Positions 32,279 through 42,538 of a stretch of DNA of 64,000 bases are shown here, piece after piece. How positions within the stretch are numbered: position 1 is the first letter of the stretch; every line of letters begins with the position of its first letter. Source of the stretch: Gilliamella sp. ESL0441 (GTDB taxonomy: Bacteria; Pseudomonadota; Gammaproteobacteria; Enterobacterales; Orbaceae); NCBI RefSeq assembly GCF_019469185.1, contig NZ_CP048264.1, positions 2,108,001 through 2,172,000 of the forward strand. Direction: 5' to 3'. A model generated the notes under the pieces. The model was not told the origin of the DNA. It made no database searches and saw only the letters and a program-made list of their open reading frames with translations. The translations under genes were made by a program, and so were the position numbers.

Positions 32279-32535
32279 TGTTAACATCCTCAAAAAAACT
32301 AGGGTTTTATGAGGCGGATAGTATACTCTTAATTTATGTCAAATCATCAATTTTTTTAGTTAAAAATTTCAAAAATAAATAACTGTATGTTTTAATTAAA
32401 CATTATTAAAATTCAATCTTGGATGTTTCGGATTTATTTAAATTTATCGAAAGATTTTCGTCAATAAAATTAAAAGAGCAATTTGAAATAGGCATTGTTT
32501 TTTTAATAGCAAATAACTCTTTAAAAAAACATTTC

Positions 32536-32564
32536 CATCCCTTCCCTATTATTGAAAAGGGATG
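32536..32564 (-). terminator. Probable terminator of the SdrB-barrel operon
   Basis: 8-bp stem catccctt / aagggatg. On the minus strand it is followed by GAAATG and then seven T. It lies about 95 nt beyond the stop at 32660. Confidence 0.6.
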
Positions 32565-32601
32565 AAAACAAAGCAGAACAAGTCTGAAATAAATATGTAA
32601 A

Positions 32602-32640
32602 TGTAACTTGACGTTACAATTTGGATATCCATATCCAAAT
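32602..32640 (-). repeat. Two tandem hairpins just after the giant gene
   Basis: atttggata-tcca-tatccaaat at 32619-32640 (9-bp stem, tetraloop) and tgtaac-ttgac-gttaca at 32602-32618 (6-bp stem) lie head to tail 20 nt after the stop. Probably 3' mRNA structure. Confidence 0.5.
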
Positions 32641-32659
32641 TTTGCTTGTTATCCATATG

Positions 32660-35600
32660 TTATGGATTACTTTCCTCAGAAACCATGAAGTCAAGTTTGC
32701 TTGGAAGTCCTGGTGACACTCGTATCACTTTAGGATTTCGTCCAATAACTTCATAGCCTTTAGGTAATGTTCTTGTATCTAATTTAATGACAAAATTGGC
32801 TCCTCTTTCCCAACGACCGCCCGATACGCCAACTAAGTGGTAACGACCATTGGTATCAGTAGTAATAATTTCCCCTCGAGTTGTAACCAGTTTTACACCA
32901 CTCAAACCTTCTTCACCTTCATCTTGAACGCCGTTACCATTTCTATCTACATACACTTTTCCGAAAATAAGTGCATCATCAAATAATGGATCAGCGGTGA
33001 CGGTTACCGTTGCTTGAGAGGTATTAGATACTACTCGTCCAGTTAATGAATTAATCGCTTTAGCTGTATTGATATATTCGCCCTGAGTGACCCCTGAACC
33101 CACAACCAACATATAAGTTAGTGTAGTTTTACCGTTAGATTTTAATTTTATTACCTGAGAAGTAACTGTTCTTCCACCACTAAGGTCTGCAACTTTCTTC
33201 CCATCTAAACGTGTAGAACCTTTAACAAACTTAAAGCCTGCTGGTAAGATGTCTTTTATCTTAATAGTTGAAGTCCGGGCACTATTATTGATAATTTGAA
33301 TTGAGTAAGGCACGATATCACCGACAACCACATTATCTTTTAATGCTGTTTTAATGATTGTTACGTCCGCATCAGTACTACGATAACCTAATAACATTCC
33401 ACTCGCCAATCGAGTAAAGGTTGTTGCCGGATCTTTTAAAACAACCGGTACTGTATGCGCTCCACCCACACCATTGAATGTAACCGAAGCTGGTGGGTTG
33501 GATAAGTTAATTAAATCATGTTCAACCACATTGCCATTATTATCTGTATATTGCTCAAATGACGGTATCAAATCAAATAATGGATTACTACGATTGACAC
33601 TTACACTACCATCATTGTAATCCCCATACAGAACTCTAACGAAGTATCGTATACCACCATTATTATCAATAATCAGATTACGGAAACTAAATTTACCATT
33701 TTCACTACTTACCGATGTAATTGGTTTACCACTATTATCTAAGATATGCTTTTTATCACTATCTAATAAGTAAACATTTACACCTTTTAAGCCTTTGTAA
33801 TTGGCAGCACCACTTAATCCTTTACCTTGATTATCGTCAAGAATTCTTCCTTCGATGAATCCTCCATTAATATAACCAAAGTTTTGATCAACTAAACTAC
33901 CAGAGATATCTAATATGGCTACATTCTCTGTTTTAGGCGTTTTTAACGTACCATTACTATCATGATGAGCATCATCTGGGTCAAAGCTTGCTTTCAAAGT
34001 CGTCGGTATACCCGTAACTTCAATTTTCCACTTACCAGGTATGATATTCTTAATTTCATAGTCAATAGCGTTAGCTGCTAGTGAGTGTGTAAAGTGAATA
34101 GCTGGGTTATTGACATTTTCAAATAGTAATGTGATAGGTGCATTAACTGAGCTATCAATGGATGGATTGTATTCTCCGTCATCATTATTATCTAAGAACA
34201 CCTTACCTTTAATACCACTAATACCACTCCAAGCAAAAATCACTCCTTGAGCTTGATCAGTTGCACTTGCAAATTGGTAAATTTCCTCCATTTCGTTATC
34301 TGTCTTATTTGTTGTCGCAGTAATACGACTATCTGTTAGCATAAAGCTACTAATATAATTAGAATCTTGAATAGACACTTTTACTTTGTAGTTAACACCA
34401 GACACTAAGTTTTCAAACTTATATTGACCAAGATCGTCAATATTCGTTCCTGTGCTTATTGCTTCGGCGGTATCAACTAGATCATTTTCGACAAACAATT
34501 CAACAGTATAATGAGGGAACAGTAAATCAATACCAATATCTTGTGCAGTAATTGCATTACCATCATTGGTATCGATATCAATTACAACCTGACCACTAAT
34601 ACTTGCTTGACCTTTTAGACCAAAATCAACATTAGTAACTAATGGCGATGATGTAGAATTAATATCAAGTTTGATTCCATTTGTAACCGTTGTAGAAGTT
34701 ATATTCTGTGGTTTAACTACATAGCTATAACTATAGCCTGAACCTGCTACTGGTTGAATAGTAATAATCCATTCGCCTTCTGCAATATTATTGATTTCAT
34801 ATTGACCACTAGCATCACTAACCGCAGTTAGACGGATATTAGGATTATTTACGTCTCTTGCTTCAACAGTAACACCCGCTAAAGTACTATGATATGTCTG
34901 ATGTATACCTTTTCCTGAATAATCCTTGTAAATTGTCCCTTTTAACGTTTTTTGGCTTTTATAACCATAATCAATATTGTCAACTAATTGATTAACACTC
35001 GTTACCGCTAACGTGTCATGATTACTTGCACTTCCACCATTAACCATGGCTGGACTGAAACTGATTTCATATCCAGACTGAATTAACGTATTATCATCAA
35101 CACTCACTTCATATTGATTGTATGCCGTTAAATTATCGAACTGGTAATGACCATTGTTATCCGTTGTCGTTCTGATTTCAGGCGCACCACTTAATCCATT
35201 ACTTTTGAGGGTAACAGGGATGCCATTTAAAGGTCTATCAATAGCTGCCGCATGGTAATTTAAACCGGCATTATCATTGACATCCATATCGACAACCACT
35301 TGCCCAGCAATTTTAGCACTACCCTTCAAGCCATAATCGATAGTTTTACCTGCAGTATCTGTGGCAGAAATGGTTAGCTTCAACTCGCCAGGATTGACCT
35401 GATCAATAGACAAATAATTTACAGCGTATTTGACGTAACTATAATTCCAATCTTGGGGATAGCCTGTAATTTTAACAATCCACACACCCGACGTTAGGTT
35501 GTTTATTGCATAACTACCATCGGCAAGTGATACGCTCGAAACTTTTGCGTTATTACTTTGATTGATAGCACTCACCTCTACCCCTGATAACGTAGGATAA

Positions 35601-38600
35601 TTAGCATTATGAACAGCATTACCCATAATATCTTGATAGATATGACCACTAATACCTATGTTACCTTTATAACCAAAATTATTACTGACTTTTTGATCGT
35701 TGTCCGCCGAAACAATTATCGTAGCAATATCGAATGCATTATTCGTCGATGCCTTACCTGTCGGACTAAAGCTAATGACATAACCACTTAAAGCGTTTGT
35801 AGGGTCAGTCACTCGAATTCGATAATTACCACTCGATAGATCATTAAATTCAAAATAGCCATTACTGCCAGTGTTCGTTTGTTTATAGATAACAGTATCA
35901 TTAGTTGGATCAATTAGGTTTATGGTTAAATTAGCAATACCGGTATCACCTTGTGACAATTGTTCATCGACATCGTTGTCCAGAACAACCATACCTGTAA
36001 TTATGCTTTGACCTTTCATACCTAGATCAAGTTTGATCTCTTGACCGGTATTTGAATCAACCTGATAACTAATACTATTAGTACTGTTCCCACTTGAACT
36101 TACTGATTTTTCAACAAAATAGCTATAAACTAAACTTGAACGTGTTGGATGTGAAACAGAAACTGTCCATTTACCTTCTGTTATATTGTTAAATAAGAAG
36201 TTGCCATCGCTACCAACCGTTTGGGTATAAGTCACTTTTTTGTTATTAAACTCACCTTCAATTTTTACAACAGCACCCTCTAATTTTGTATGGAATGTTT
36301 GATAAGAACCATTTCCGGTTGCGTCCAAATAAACTGTTCCTGATAAGTTGCGTTTAATTTGATAACCGAAAGCACGTTTTTCTGGATTAAGTTCATACCG
36401 ACTGTCATTCGGACCATTAATATCAAACGTTGCTATCGCCGATGGCGTTGCTGGATTTCCGGGACTAAAGACAAGTTTATAATCATTATGATTTACTGAG
36501 CTTGTAATTTCATAATTATGTTGACTTAATCCTTCTATTTCAAAAGCACCTGTAGATGGATCAACCGATATATCTTTAGGTGTGAAGCCCGATTTATTGT
36601 TTACCGAATTTAAGATTATTACTGGGGTTATTGGTGTAGATAACTGACCAAATGCCATATCGTTTCGACTATATTGACCATCGTTATCTCGGTCGATAAC
36701 CACATAACCTGTGATTTTACTGCTACCGCGATAACCAATGTTTATATCGTCAACAGTCGATTGATTTGCAGATATTTTGATATCTAATGAAAAACTATTA
36801 TTTTTAGCAACAACCTTTATATTATTTATTGAAGTATAGTTTAAAACATAGCTATTCCAATCAGGCACATTTTGAGAACTATTAGCTGTAAGAATCCAAT
36901 GTCCCGGTGATAAATTTTCGAATTTAAAATTTCCCGAACTGTCAGTTATTACAGATAAAGTTGCTTGATTATTAGTCGCATTAGGATTTGAGCCTGACAC
37001 TTTTGTCAATTTAAGTTCAACATTAGCAAAACCAGTATCAACATCTGTTTTACTTTGACTATTATCCACATCAATCGTTACTTGTCCTGTGATAATACCG
37101 CCATAATTAAATCCAGTACTACTACTGAAATCATCATTAGTTAGCGGCATAAAATCAATGATATTTTTATTATTTGCTATCTCTGATGCAGGAATAAGTT
37201 TAGCGCCATCTGGTGTAATGACTTCCACTTGATAATAATAATTGATAGGTAGCTTTTCGAAAAGATATTGACCATTTTTCGACGAATTACCATTTAAAGA
37301 AATATTATTCGTGGTAATTGTTTTAAGCGTTTTATATTGATTTGAACCTGGCACCTTGTAATTTAGATTTACTGTCACATCATTAGCAAGTTCATCATCT
37401 GCCTTCATTTTATTGTTGTTGTAATCAATCCAAACATCACCACCAATTTTTTGCTTACCTAAAACAAGATAATGATTATCAAGTGATCCTTCTAAAGGTA
37501 ATCCACTGACAGGAATAACAATATTTTGTGCTTGATTGCCTGATTTACTTTGTTTGAAATCATAATCATTAATGGAATTCATTATGATTTTAACAGAATA
37601 ATTAACACCCGTTCCGTATAAAAGATTAGCAAAATGGTAATGACCATTGGTCGTTTTTTGAGTCATCAACGGCTGTCCACTAGCATTTAACCCTGAATAT
37701 AATTCAACAGTTGCCTGTACTGAGCTGTCAAGTGGATACCCAAATTGATTTAAATGATTCAAATCTTGGTTTGAATCGTTAAAATCGATATAAACATTAC
37801 CTTGGATGCCATCGTAGCTAGCTTGACTATAATAGAATATCTTACCGTCAATACCTCGATTATTAATAGCGATATTTGATATGGTATCAATTGGTTGTAC
37901 TGAGTTTTCGCTATTCCCAACAATAACATAATTTTGTGGGGCCAAAATAACACTGACTTTATAGTTACCATCTGGCAAATTATAGAAATGATATTCTCCA
38001 TTAGCATCACTGTACTGGCGAACCATCTCTTTATTCGTCGTAGCATCGTATAAACTGAGTAATACCCCACCTAATGGATTACCTGTTGCAGCAGCAGGAT
38101 CACCAATTAATGTTTTGCCCGAAATACCACTATTTGTTGCGGTAGTACTGGTAATACCTGCCGATGGATTAGCATTTGTTTTCCCTGCTAATAAGAAGTA
38201 TTTACCTTTCTGACTACCACCTTTAGTATTAAAAGATATCGGATTTAAAGTTTTCTTCGTATTGTTATCCGCATTCGCTATCACGCCATAACCGCTTGGC
38301 GGTTCAATTTCAACAGTATAAAGGCTAGCTTTCGAATCTTCTTTACTTAAACTAAAACTATAATAGCCAATTTCATTGGTTTTAAGCGTACTAAATGGCG
38401 TTCCTGTTGCGTCACTTCCTTTATATAAATTAATAGTTACATTTGAAACAGGAAGATCACCTGTTCTATTAAAACTGATATCGGGTTGACCATTATTATT
38501 GATATCGATCATGACATAACCCGATATCGATGCATCCCCCTCTTTTTTATAAATGAAGTCTAAACCACCACCTGATAAAATTGGCGTCGATGCAGTGATT

Positions 38601-41600
38601 TGAACATCGTTTACGGTATCAGAAGGACTTTTCAATTCATAGCGATTATCTAAGCCTGTATCCGTTACTTTTATCGTGTAATTATCATTTAAAAGATGAC
38701 TGAAACGATATTTACCGTTATTGTCCGTTTTGGTATAAGAATATAATTTATTACTGCCTTTACGATAAATTTCGACACGTACACCTGTAATTGGCACATC
38801 ACCTTTAGACGAATCAAAACTACCATTATCATCATAATCGTAATAAAGCTGACCGCTAATTTCAGTATTATTATTGGCTCTAATTAACCAATATTGATTC
38901 GGTACGCCTCTTGGTAATAAATAAACCTGCATATATTCCAAATTCGTTTTTATTTCATCTGGAAGATAATTTTTTTCTGTTTTAGACGCACTGCTATTAC
39001 CAACTAATTTGAAAGTACTTTTATCCAATCCATTTAATCGCAGTAACATGCTCGTTATATATAAATTATTATAACGAGTTGAGTTTTGTTTATTATAAAC
39101 AAATCGCCCATTTTGTTTTACCTTGTTATCAACAAAATCAGGATCAGCTAAGATTGAATCGATACTTTTCGTTCTATCATAGTAATTAGGATAAATTCTT
39201 GGTGTAAAGACCCCTTCTACAGATAAATCTGATAGATTATACCGTTGTAATTCATCTGATGTTAATAAAACGGATTGTTCATTTTTTTCAGTTGATCCAG
39301 TGATGTCTAAATAAATGTTACCTGACAAAGCTTCACTTAGTCCTGAAGGCGCTATCCTTGCTTGCATAAACCATTGATTATTCTTATCCATATTAACTAA
39401 TGTACCATCAGCTAAAACTTCAAAGTTTACTGTACCAGGAGGTGAAGAAGGATCCTTATCGGCAATATCTAAATATTTATTTTTATCTGCTTGGTGGACA
39501 ATACGGTATTTGCCTTCTGGTAATGATTTTAGGTTGATTGTTCGATAGTAATCACCAATAACACTCCATTTTTCATATGCGCTACCATTCCAGAAATAGA
39601 GATCAAAATATCCATCGCCTTTTTCTAATGTTTGCTCACCTGCATAATCCATATCGCCATTTAAATCATTAACCGGTGCTCCCGAAAATTCTCCTTTACC
39701 TTGCATTAAAAAGTTTTTCGTCATCGGGACATCAAGTTGTTTAAATTTTACTTTATAACTTGGCGCTAACTCTTTAGCGGTATTAGTAACAGAAGTTGTC
39801 CCTGGGTATATAGCTTTAACGATGTAAGTGACATTACGATTGATACCATCTTGTTGCCCTTGAAAACTATAATCTCCTTTGGCATTGGTTAGTTTTTTAC
39901 CAATAAAATTACTTCCGTTTTCAGTACAATCATTAGAACTGTTATCTTCGCAAAGTAAAACGACCGCATTTCTTAATGGTAGGTCATTAGCATTGTACAT
40001 TTGCCCGGTTTGTATCTCACCATCGCCTAACCATGTATCTAAAAATACTGTGCCACGAAGAACATCTTCGTTAATTTTCAATTTATACCAGATGTTAGTG
40101 CCTGTGTTATATCTGTTACCACCACTCGCATTAACAACAATGCTTGATATCGTTTTCTTGTTATCATTAGGATCGATACTTGCTCCCCTATTCTGATCAT
40201 TATTTTCGAAATCAACATCGCCAGCCTTGATATTACTATCACCACCATACTCCTGTTTAGCAGTAACACGATACTCTCCGTTAGGCAAATTGGTGAAATT
40301 GTAATAACCATTGTTATCGGTTGCAAATTCAGTGATAACTGTCCATTTTCCAGACACTTTGCGTTCCAGAATAACCCGATTTTGTTTAATAGGTGTATCT
40401 TGATTTGGATTATAAGATCCTAAAGCCCCTCGATGGCTATTATTTAAATAAACATATCCAGAAATCGTATTGGGTCTTTTTGGTGTAAAATAGATGGTGT
40501 CTTCCCAAGTTTTATTTGGAGTGACATTAATCGAATATTCGCCATTATATGATTCGGGATAATTTAAATTATCCGTATCATATTCAACAACAGAATAATA
40601 AAACAAACCGGCATGATCGATAGGATAATCTTGTGAGCCTCTTACTCCATAAAACCCTGGTTTTTGATAGCTAACTTCTAATTTATTACCTTGTAAATCG
40701 GTTGCTTGAGTCACACCATCTTCTTCAAAAAAGGCTATTTTAGTATAAGTACTGGCGGTAATTGCTTCAAGCCCATTAATCGTTGAACTCCAACTCCAAT
40801 TCCCATTAGCTGTTTTCAAATAATTGACGACTAATAAATTACCTAAATTTTTACGTATTGGTGAATACCAAAAATTTTGGTTAGTTTTTCTGTCATTAAG
40901 TTTAGGTACAATAATCTCTTTAGCCGCAATGTTAGCTTGTGTACCATTACTTAATGTGACCTTACCTTTATGAATACTTTTTGATTTAGAGGAGGTACTG
41001 GTTGACTTACCGTCTGTATCATTAACAAAAACAGTATTATTTAAATTTATATTTGACTCTGTGACAACAACTTTATAATCTTTATTTTTTACTAATCCGA
41101 CAAATTTATAAGCGCCCAAATTACCAGTGAATTGAGAAGCAATTTTTTCCCAATCGGTTCCATTATGTTGGTAAAGATCAACAGTGGTATTAAGTCCTGT
41201 ACTACCTTGAGCCGCAAGTGGAAGATTATTGTCCGTTTTACCTGAATCCGGACCGGCTAGAATATATTGCTGAGGTCCTAATACAAACACATTTCCGGAT
41301 ATACTTGATAAAGATGTATCGTAAGGATCTAATTGAAACAGGAAATTAGGACCACTAGGTACCCCTGTTGAGTCAGGTATTGTTAATTGTGCTTTTGCCC
41401 TGTTTTTACTATCAGTAGTAAAAGGCGGAGAAGTGACATTTGTTACCTGAATATCATAAGTGGCAACAGCTAGATCACGAAAGCTGTATTTACCATCACC
41501 GCCCGTAATAACTGTATCGGTTCCCATTACTTTGGTTGTTGTACCAGAATAATACAGCTCGACCCTCATGTTTTGTAGACCAGTATCAATATCAGCTTCA

Positions 41601-42538
41601 TAGGTATTGTTGTTATTTCTATCAACCACAACAACACCATCAACAGAATTGGTATTACGATGTTTAAGATTAAACTGTCCGCTTTGATCTGAACCTACCA
41701 TCTTAAAAGAAATGAGTTTAGCATATTGATGACTATTATCTGGTAGTGTTACATCCCATAATTTATAATTTTGAGTTTTTAAAAAGAGATCAACATCTTC
41801 ATCAAAATAGGCCTCATATTTAACGTTTAATAAGGTGTTTTTTATCTCTATTTCGCCATTATTATTTGTCTTTAATACGATATTATTATCCGTATTGGTT
41901 ACCATTCCAAACGTTGATTGAGTACGTATTTTTACTGGAATATCTTTAATACCTGCATCTGTTCCATTTTTAACTTTTAGACGAATAGTTCCCCCTTTTC
42001 CTTTTAAAAAGAGGTTTTGACTTAACTCACCTGTTGCCCCTCTAACAGTTACGTTTTTGGAAACTTTTTCACCATTATTGGTTGCTATTTCAACGACATA
42101 ATTCCCTAATGTATTAACTTCAAAGTTATACTGACCATCATCATTTGTTTGTTGATTTGCTATTAAGACATTTTCATCGTTTTTTAATGTAACGGATAGA
42201 CCTTGTAACGGAAATGTTACTTTAGCTGCGGTATCATCGTAGTCTAAAAATACTCTTCCCGATATTGGAATTGCATTAGCTATCGATACTACTGCAAATG
42301 ACATAAAGATGGATAGCCACATCCATTTTAGACATTGTAATAACACTTTATAGCCTAGAGCATCAACCCACGATCTTTTTTTAGCATTCATTTTCACTGT
42401 TGCATTATGCGCAGTTCGCATTATCTTTTCTCCTGATATGCGTAAATTCTCTTCTTTTTGATTTTCAACTTTTTGGTCTGAATTGATTTGCATGGGTAAA
42501 TGCATTTGACCACTGTTAACTTTTTGCCAACTGTTCAT
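32660..42538 (-). CDS. Giant modular exoprotein with SdrD-B/Cna-B-like repeats and a DUF11 domain
   Basis: 3,292 residues from the ATG at 42538, which overlaps the upstream barrel-gene stop (TAATG) and has GGAG 6 nt before it. A second start at 42421 (MRTAHNATVK) has AGGAG 8 nt before it and would remove 39 residues. A positively charged region then precedes a hydrophobic signal (WMWLSIFMSFAVVSIANA). About 23 beta-sandwich modules follow, of the type G-x-V-x-x-D...DxNNNGxxD...GVxVxL...TdxNGxYxFxNLxxGxYxV. Near the C-terminus is a DUF11/TIGR01451-like domain (ADVTIIKTALKDNVVVGDIV), then a last module, DRNGNGVQDEGEEGLSGVKL. There is no LPXTG or autotransporter barrel of its own. Probably a calcium-stabilised surface stalk or adhesin working with the upstream outer-membrane protein; function is not established. 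Confidence 0.9.
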   Translation of the reverse strand: MNSWQKVNSGQMHLPMQINSDQKVENQKEENLRISGEKIMRTAHNATVKMNAKKRSWVDALGYKVLLQCLKWMWLSIFMSFAVVSIANAIPISGRVFLDYDDTAAKVTFPLQGLSVTLKNDENVLIANQQTNDDGQYNFEVNTLGNYVVEIATNNGEKVSKNVTVRGATGELSQNLFLKGKGGTIRLKVKNGTDAGIKDIPVKIRTQSTFGMVTNTDNNIVLKTNNNGEIEIKNTLLNVKYEAYFDEDVDLFLKTQNYKLWDVTLPDNSHQYAKLISFKMVGSDQSGQFNLKHRNTNSVDGVVVVDRNNNNTYEADIDTGLQNMRVELYYSGTTTKVMGTDTVITGGDGKYSFRDLAVATYDIQVTNVTSPPFTTDSKNRAKAQLTIPDSTGVPSGPNFLFQLDPYDTSLSSISGNVFVLGPQQYILAGPDSGKTDNNLPLAAQGSTGLNTTVDLYQHNGTDWEKIASQFTGNLGAYKFVGLVKNKDYKVVVTESNINLNNTVFVNDTDGKSTSTSSKSKSIHKGKVTLSNGTQANIAAKEIIVPKLNDRKTNQNFWYSPIRKNLGNLLVVNYLKTANGNWSWSSTINGLEAITASTYTKIAFFEEDGVTQATDLQGNKLEVSYQKPGFYGVRGSQDYPIDHAGLFYYSVVEYDTDNLNYPESYNGEYSINVTPNKTWEDTIYFTPKRPNTISGYVYLNNSHRGALGSYNPNQDTPIKQNRVILERKVSGKWTVITEFATDNNGYYNFTNLPNGEYRVTAKQEYGGDSNIKAGDVDFENNDQNRGASIDPNDNKKTISSIVVNASGGNRYNTGTNIWYKLKINEDVLRGTVFLDTWLGDGEIQTGQMYNANDLPLRNAVVLLCEDNSSNDCTENGSNFIGKKLTNAKGDYSFQGQQDGINRNVTYIVKAIYPGTTSVTNTAKELAPSYKVKFKQLDVPMTKNFLMQGKGEFSGAPVNDLNGDMDYAGEQTLEKGDGYFDLYFWNGSAYEKWSVIGDYYRTINLKSLPEGKYRIVHQADKNKYLDIADKDPSSPPGTVNFEVLADGTLVNMDKNNQWFMQARIAPSGLSEALSGNIYLDITGSTEKNEQSVLLTSDELQRYNLSDLSVEGVFTPRIYPNYYDRTKSIDSILADPDFVDNKVKQNGRFVYNKQNSTRYNNLYITSMLLRLNGLDKSTFKLVGNSSASKTEKNYLPDEIKTNLEYMQVYLLPRGVPNQYWLIRANNNTEISGQLYYDYDDNGSFDSSKGDVPITGVRVEIYRKGSNKLYSYTKTDNNGKYRFSHLLNDNYTIKVTDTGLDNRYELKSPSDTVNDVQITASTPILSGGGLDFIYKKEGDASISGYVMIDINNNGQPDISFNRTGDLPVSNVTINLYKGSDATGTPFSTLKTNEIGYYSFSLSKEDSKASLYTVEIEPPSGYGVIANADNNTKKTLNPISFNTKGGSQKGKYFLLAGKTNANPSAGITSTTATNSGISGKTLIGDPAAATGNPLGGVLLSLYDATTNKEMVRQYSDANGEYHFYNLPDGNYKVSVILAPQNYVIVGNSENSVQPIDTISNIAINNRGIDGKIFYYSQASYDGIQGNVYIDFNDSNQDLNHLNQFGYPLDSSVQATVELYSGLNASGQPLMTQKTTNGHYHFANLLYGTGVNYSVKIIMNSINDYDFKQSKSGNQAQNIVIPVSGLPLEGSLDNHYLVLGKQKIGGDVWIDYNNNKMKADDELANDVTVNLNYKVPGSNQYKTLKTITTNNISLNGNSSKNGQYLFEKLPINYYYQVEVITPDGAKLIPASEIANNKNIIDFMPLTNDDFSSSTGFNYGGIITGQVTIDVDNSQSKTDVDTGFANVELKLTKVSGSNPNATNNQATLSVITDSSGNFKFENLSPGHWILTANSSQNVPDWNSYVLNYTSINNIKVVAKNNSFSLDIKISANQSTVDDINIGYRGSSKITGYVVIDRDNDGQYSRNDMAFGQLSTPITPVIILNSVNNKSGFTPKDISVDPSTGAFEIEGLSQHNYEITSSVNHNDYKLVFSPGNPATPSAIATFDINGPNDSRYELNPEKRAFGYQIKRNLSGTVYLDATGNGSYQTFHTKLEGAVVKIEGEFNNKKVTYTQTVGSDGNFLFNNITEGKWTVSVSHPTRSSLVYSYFVEKSVSSSGNSTNSISYQVDSNTGQEIKLDLGMKGQSIITGMVVLDNDVDEQLSQGDTGIANLTINLIDPTNDTVIYKQTNTGSNGYFEFNDLSSGNYRIRVTDPTNALSGYVISFSPTGKASTNNAFDIATIIVSADNDQKVSNNFGYKGNIGISGHIYQDIMGNAVHNANYPTLSGVEVSAINQSNNAKVSSVSLADGSYAINNLTSGVWIVKITGYPQDWNYSYVKYAVNYLSIDQVNPGELKLTISATDTAGKTIDYGLKGSAKIAGQVVVDMDVNDNAGLNYHAAAIDRPLNGIPVTLKSNGLSGAPEIRTTTDNNGHYQFDNLTAYNQYEVSVDDNTLIQSGYEISFSPAMVNGGSASNHDTLAVTSVNQLVDNIDYGYKSQKTLKGTIYKDYSGKGIHQTYHSTLAGVTVEARDVNNPNIRLTAVSDASGQYEINNIAEGEWIITIQPVAGSGYSYSYVVKPQNITSTTVTNGIKLDINSTSSPLVTNVDFGLKGQASISGQVVIDIDTNDGNAITAQDIGIDLLFPHYTVELFVENDLVDTAEAISTGTNIDDLGQYKFENLVSGVNYKVKVSIQDSNYISSFMLTDSRITATTNKTDNEMEEIYQFASATDQAQGVIFAWSGISGIKGKVFLDNNDDGEYNPSIDSSVNAPITLLFENVNNPAIHFTHSLAANAIDYEIKNIIPGKWKIEVTGIPTTLKASFDPDDAHHDSNGTLKTPKTENVAILDISGSLVDQNFGYINGGFIEGRILDDNQGKGLSGAANYKGLKGVNVYLLDSDKKHILDNSGKPITSVSSENGKFSFRNLIIDNNGGIRYFVRVLYGDYNDGSVSVNRSNPLFDLIPSFEQYTDNNGNVVEHDLINLSNPPASVTFNGVGGAHTVPVVLKDPATTFTRLASGMLLGYRSTDADVTIIKTALKDNVVVGDIVPYSIQIINNSARTSTIKIKDILPAGFKFVKGSTRLDGKKVADLSGGRTVTSQVIKLKSNGKTTLTYMLVVGSGVTQGEYINTAKAINSLTGRVVSNTSQATVTVTADPLFDDALIFGKVYVDRNGNGVQDEGEEGLSGVKLVTTRGEIITTDTNGRYHLVGVSGGRWERGANFVIKLDTRTLPKGYEVIGRNPKVIRVSPGLPSKLDFMVSEESNP
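33870..37110 (-). repeat. Two-module super-repeat inside the giant exoprotein
   Basis: Modules alternate between type A (a GxW.V motif, then YSYV, then DxGxKG) and type B (YxISFSP). Type A begins near 37110, 36345, 35655 and 34940, a period of about 700-765 nt, or about 235-255 residues. The A-B pair, not the single module, looks like the duplicated unit. Confidence 0.7.

Larger units (their letters stand above)
32294..32659. other. Intergenic region between the giant exoprotein gene and focA
   Basis: 366 bp. It holds the focA promoter (a TATACT hexamer on the minus strand near 32320) and a cluster of three hairpins (32536-32640) after the giant gene. Confidence 0.5.

Noticed and set aside
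32294..32400. FNR box upstream of focA
   Set aside because: TTGAT is present but the second half-site (TGACA) does not match ATCAA. Anaerobic control is likely by knowledge, not shown here.
33870..37110. CRISPR-like array from regular repeats
   Set aside because: The repeats are protein-level, hundreds of bases long and degenerate in DNA. No short identical repeats with unique spacers occur in the window.
35609..40326. Short ORFs on both strands within the giant exoprotein gene
   Set aside because: The 3,292-codon frame is continuous and repeat-structured. The alternatives have no start context or recognisable product.
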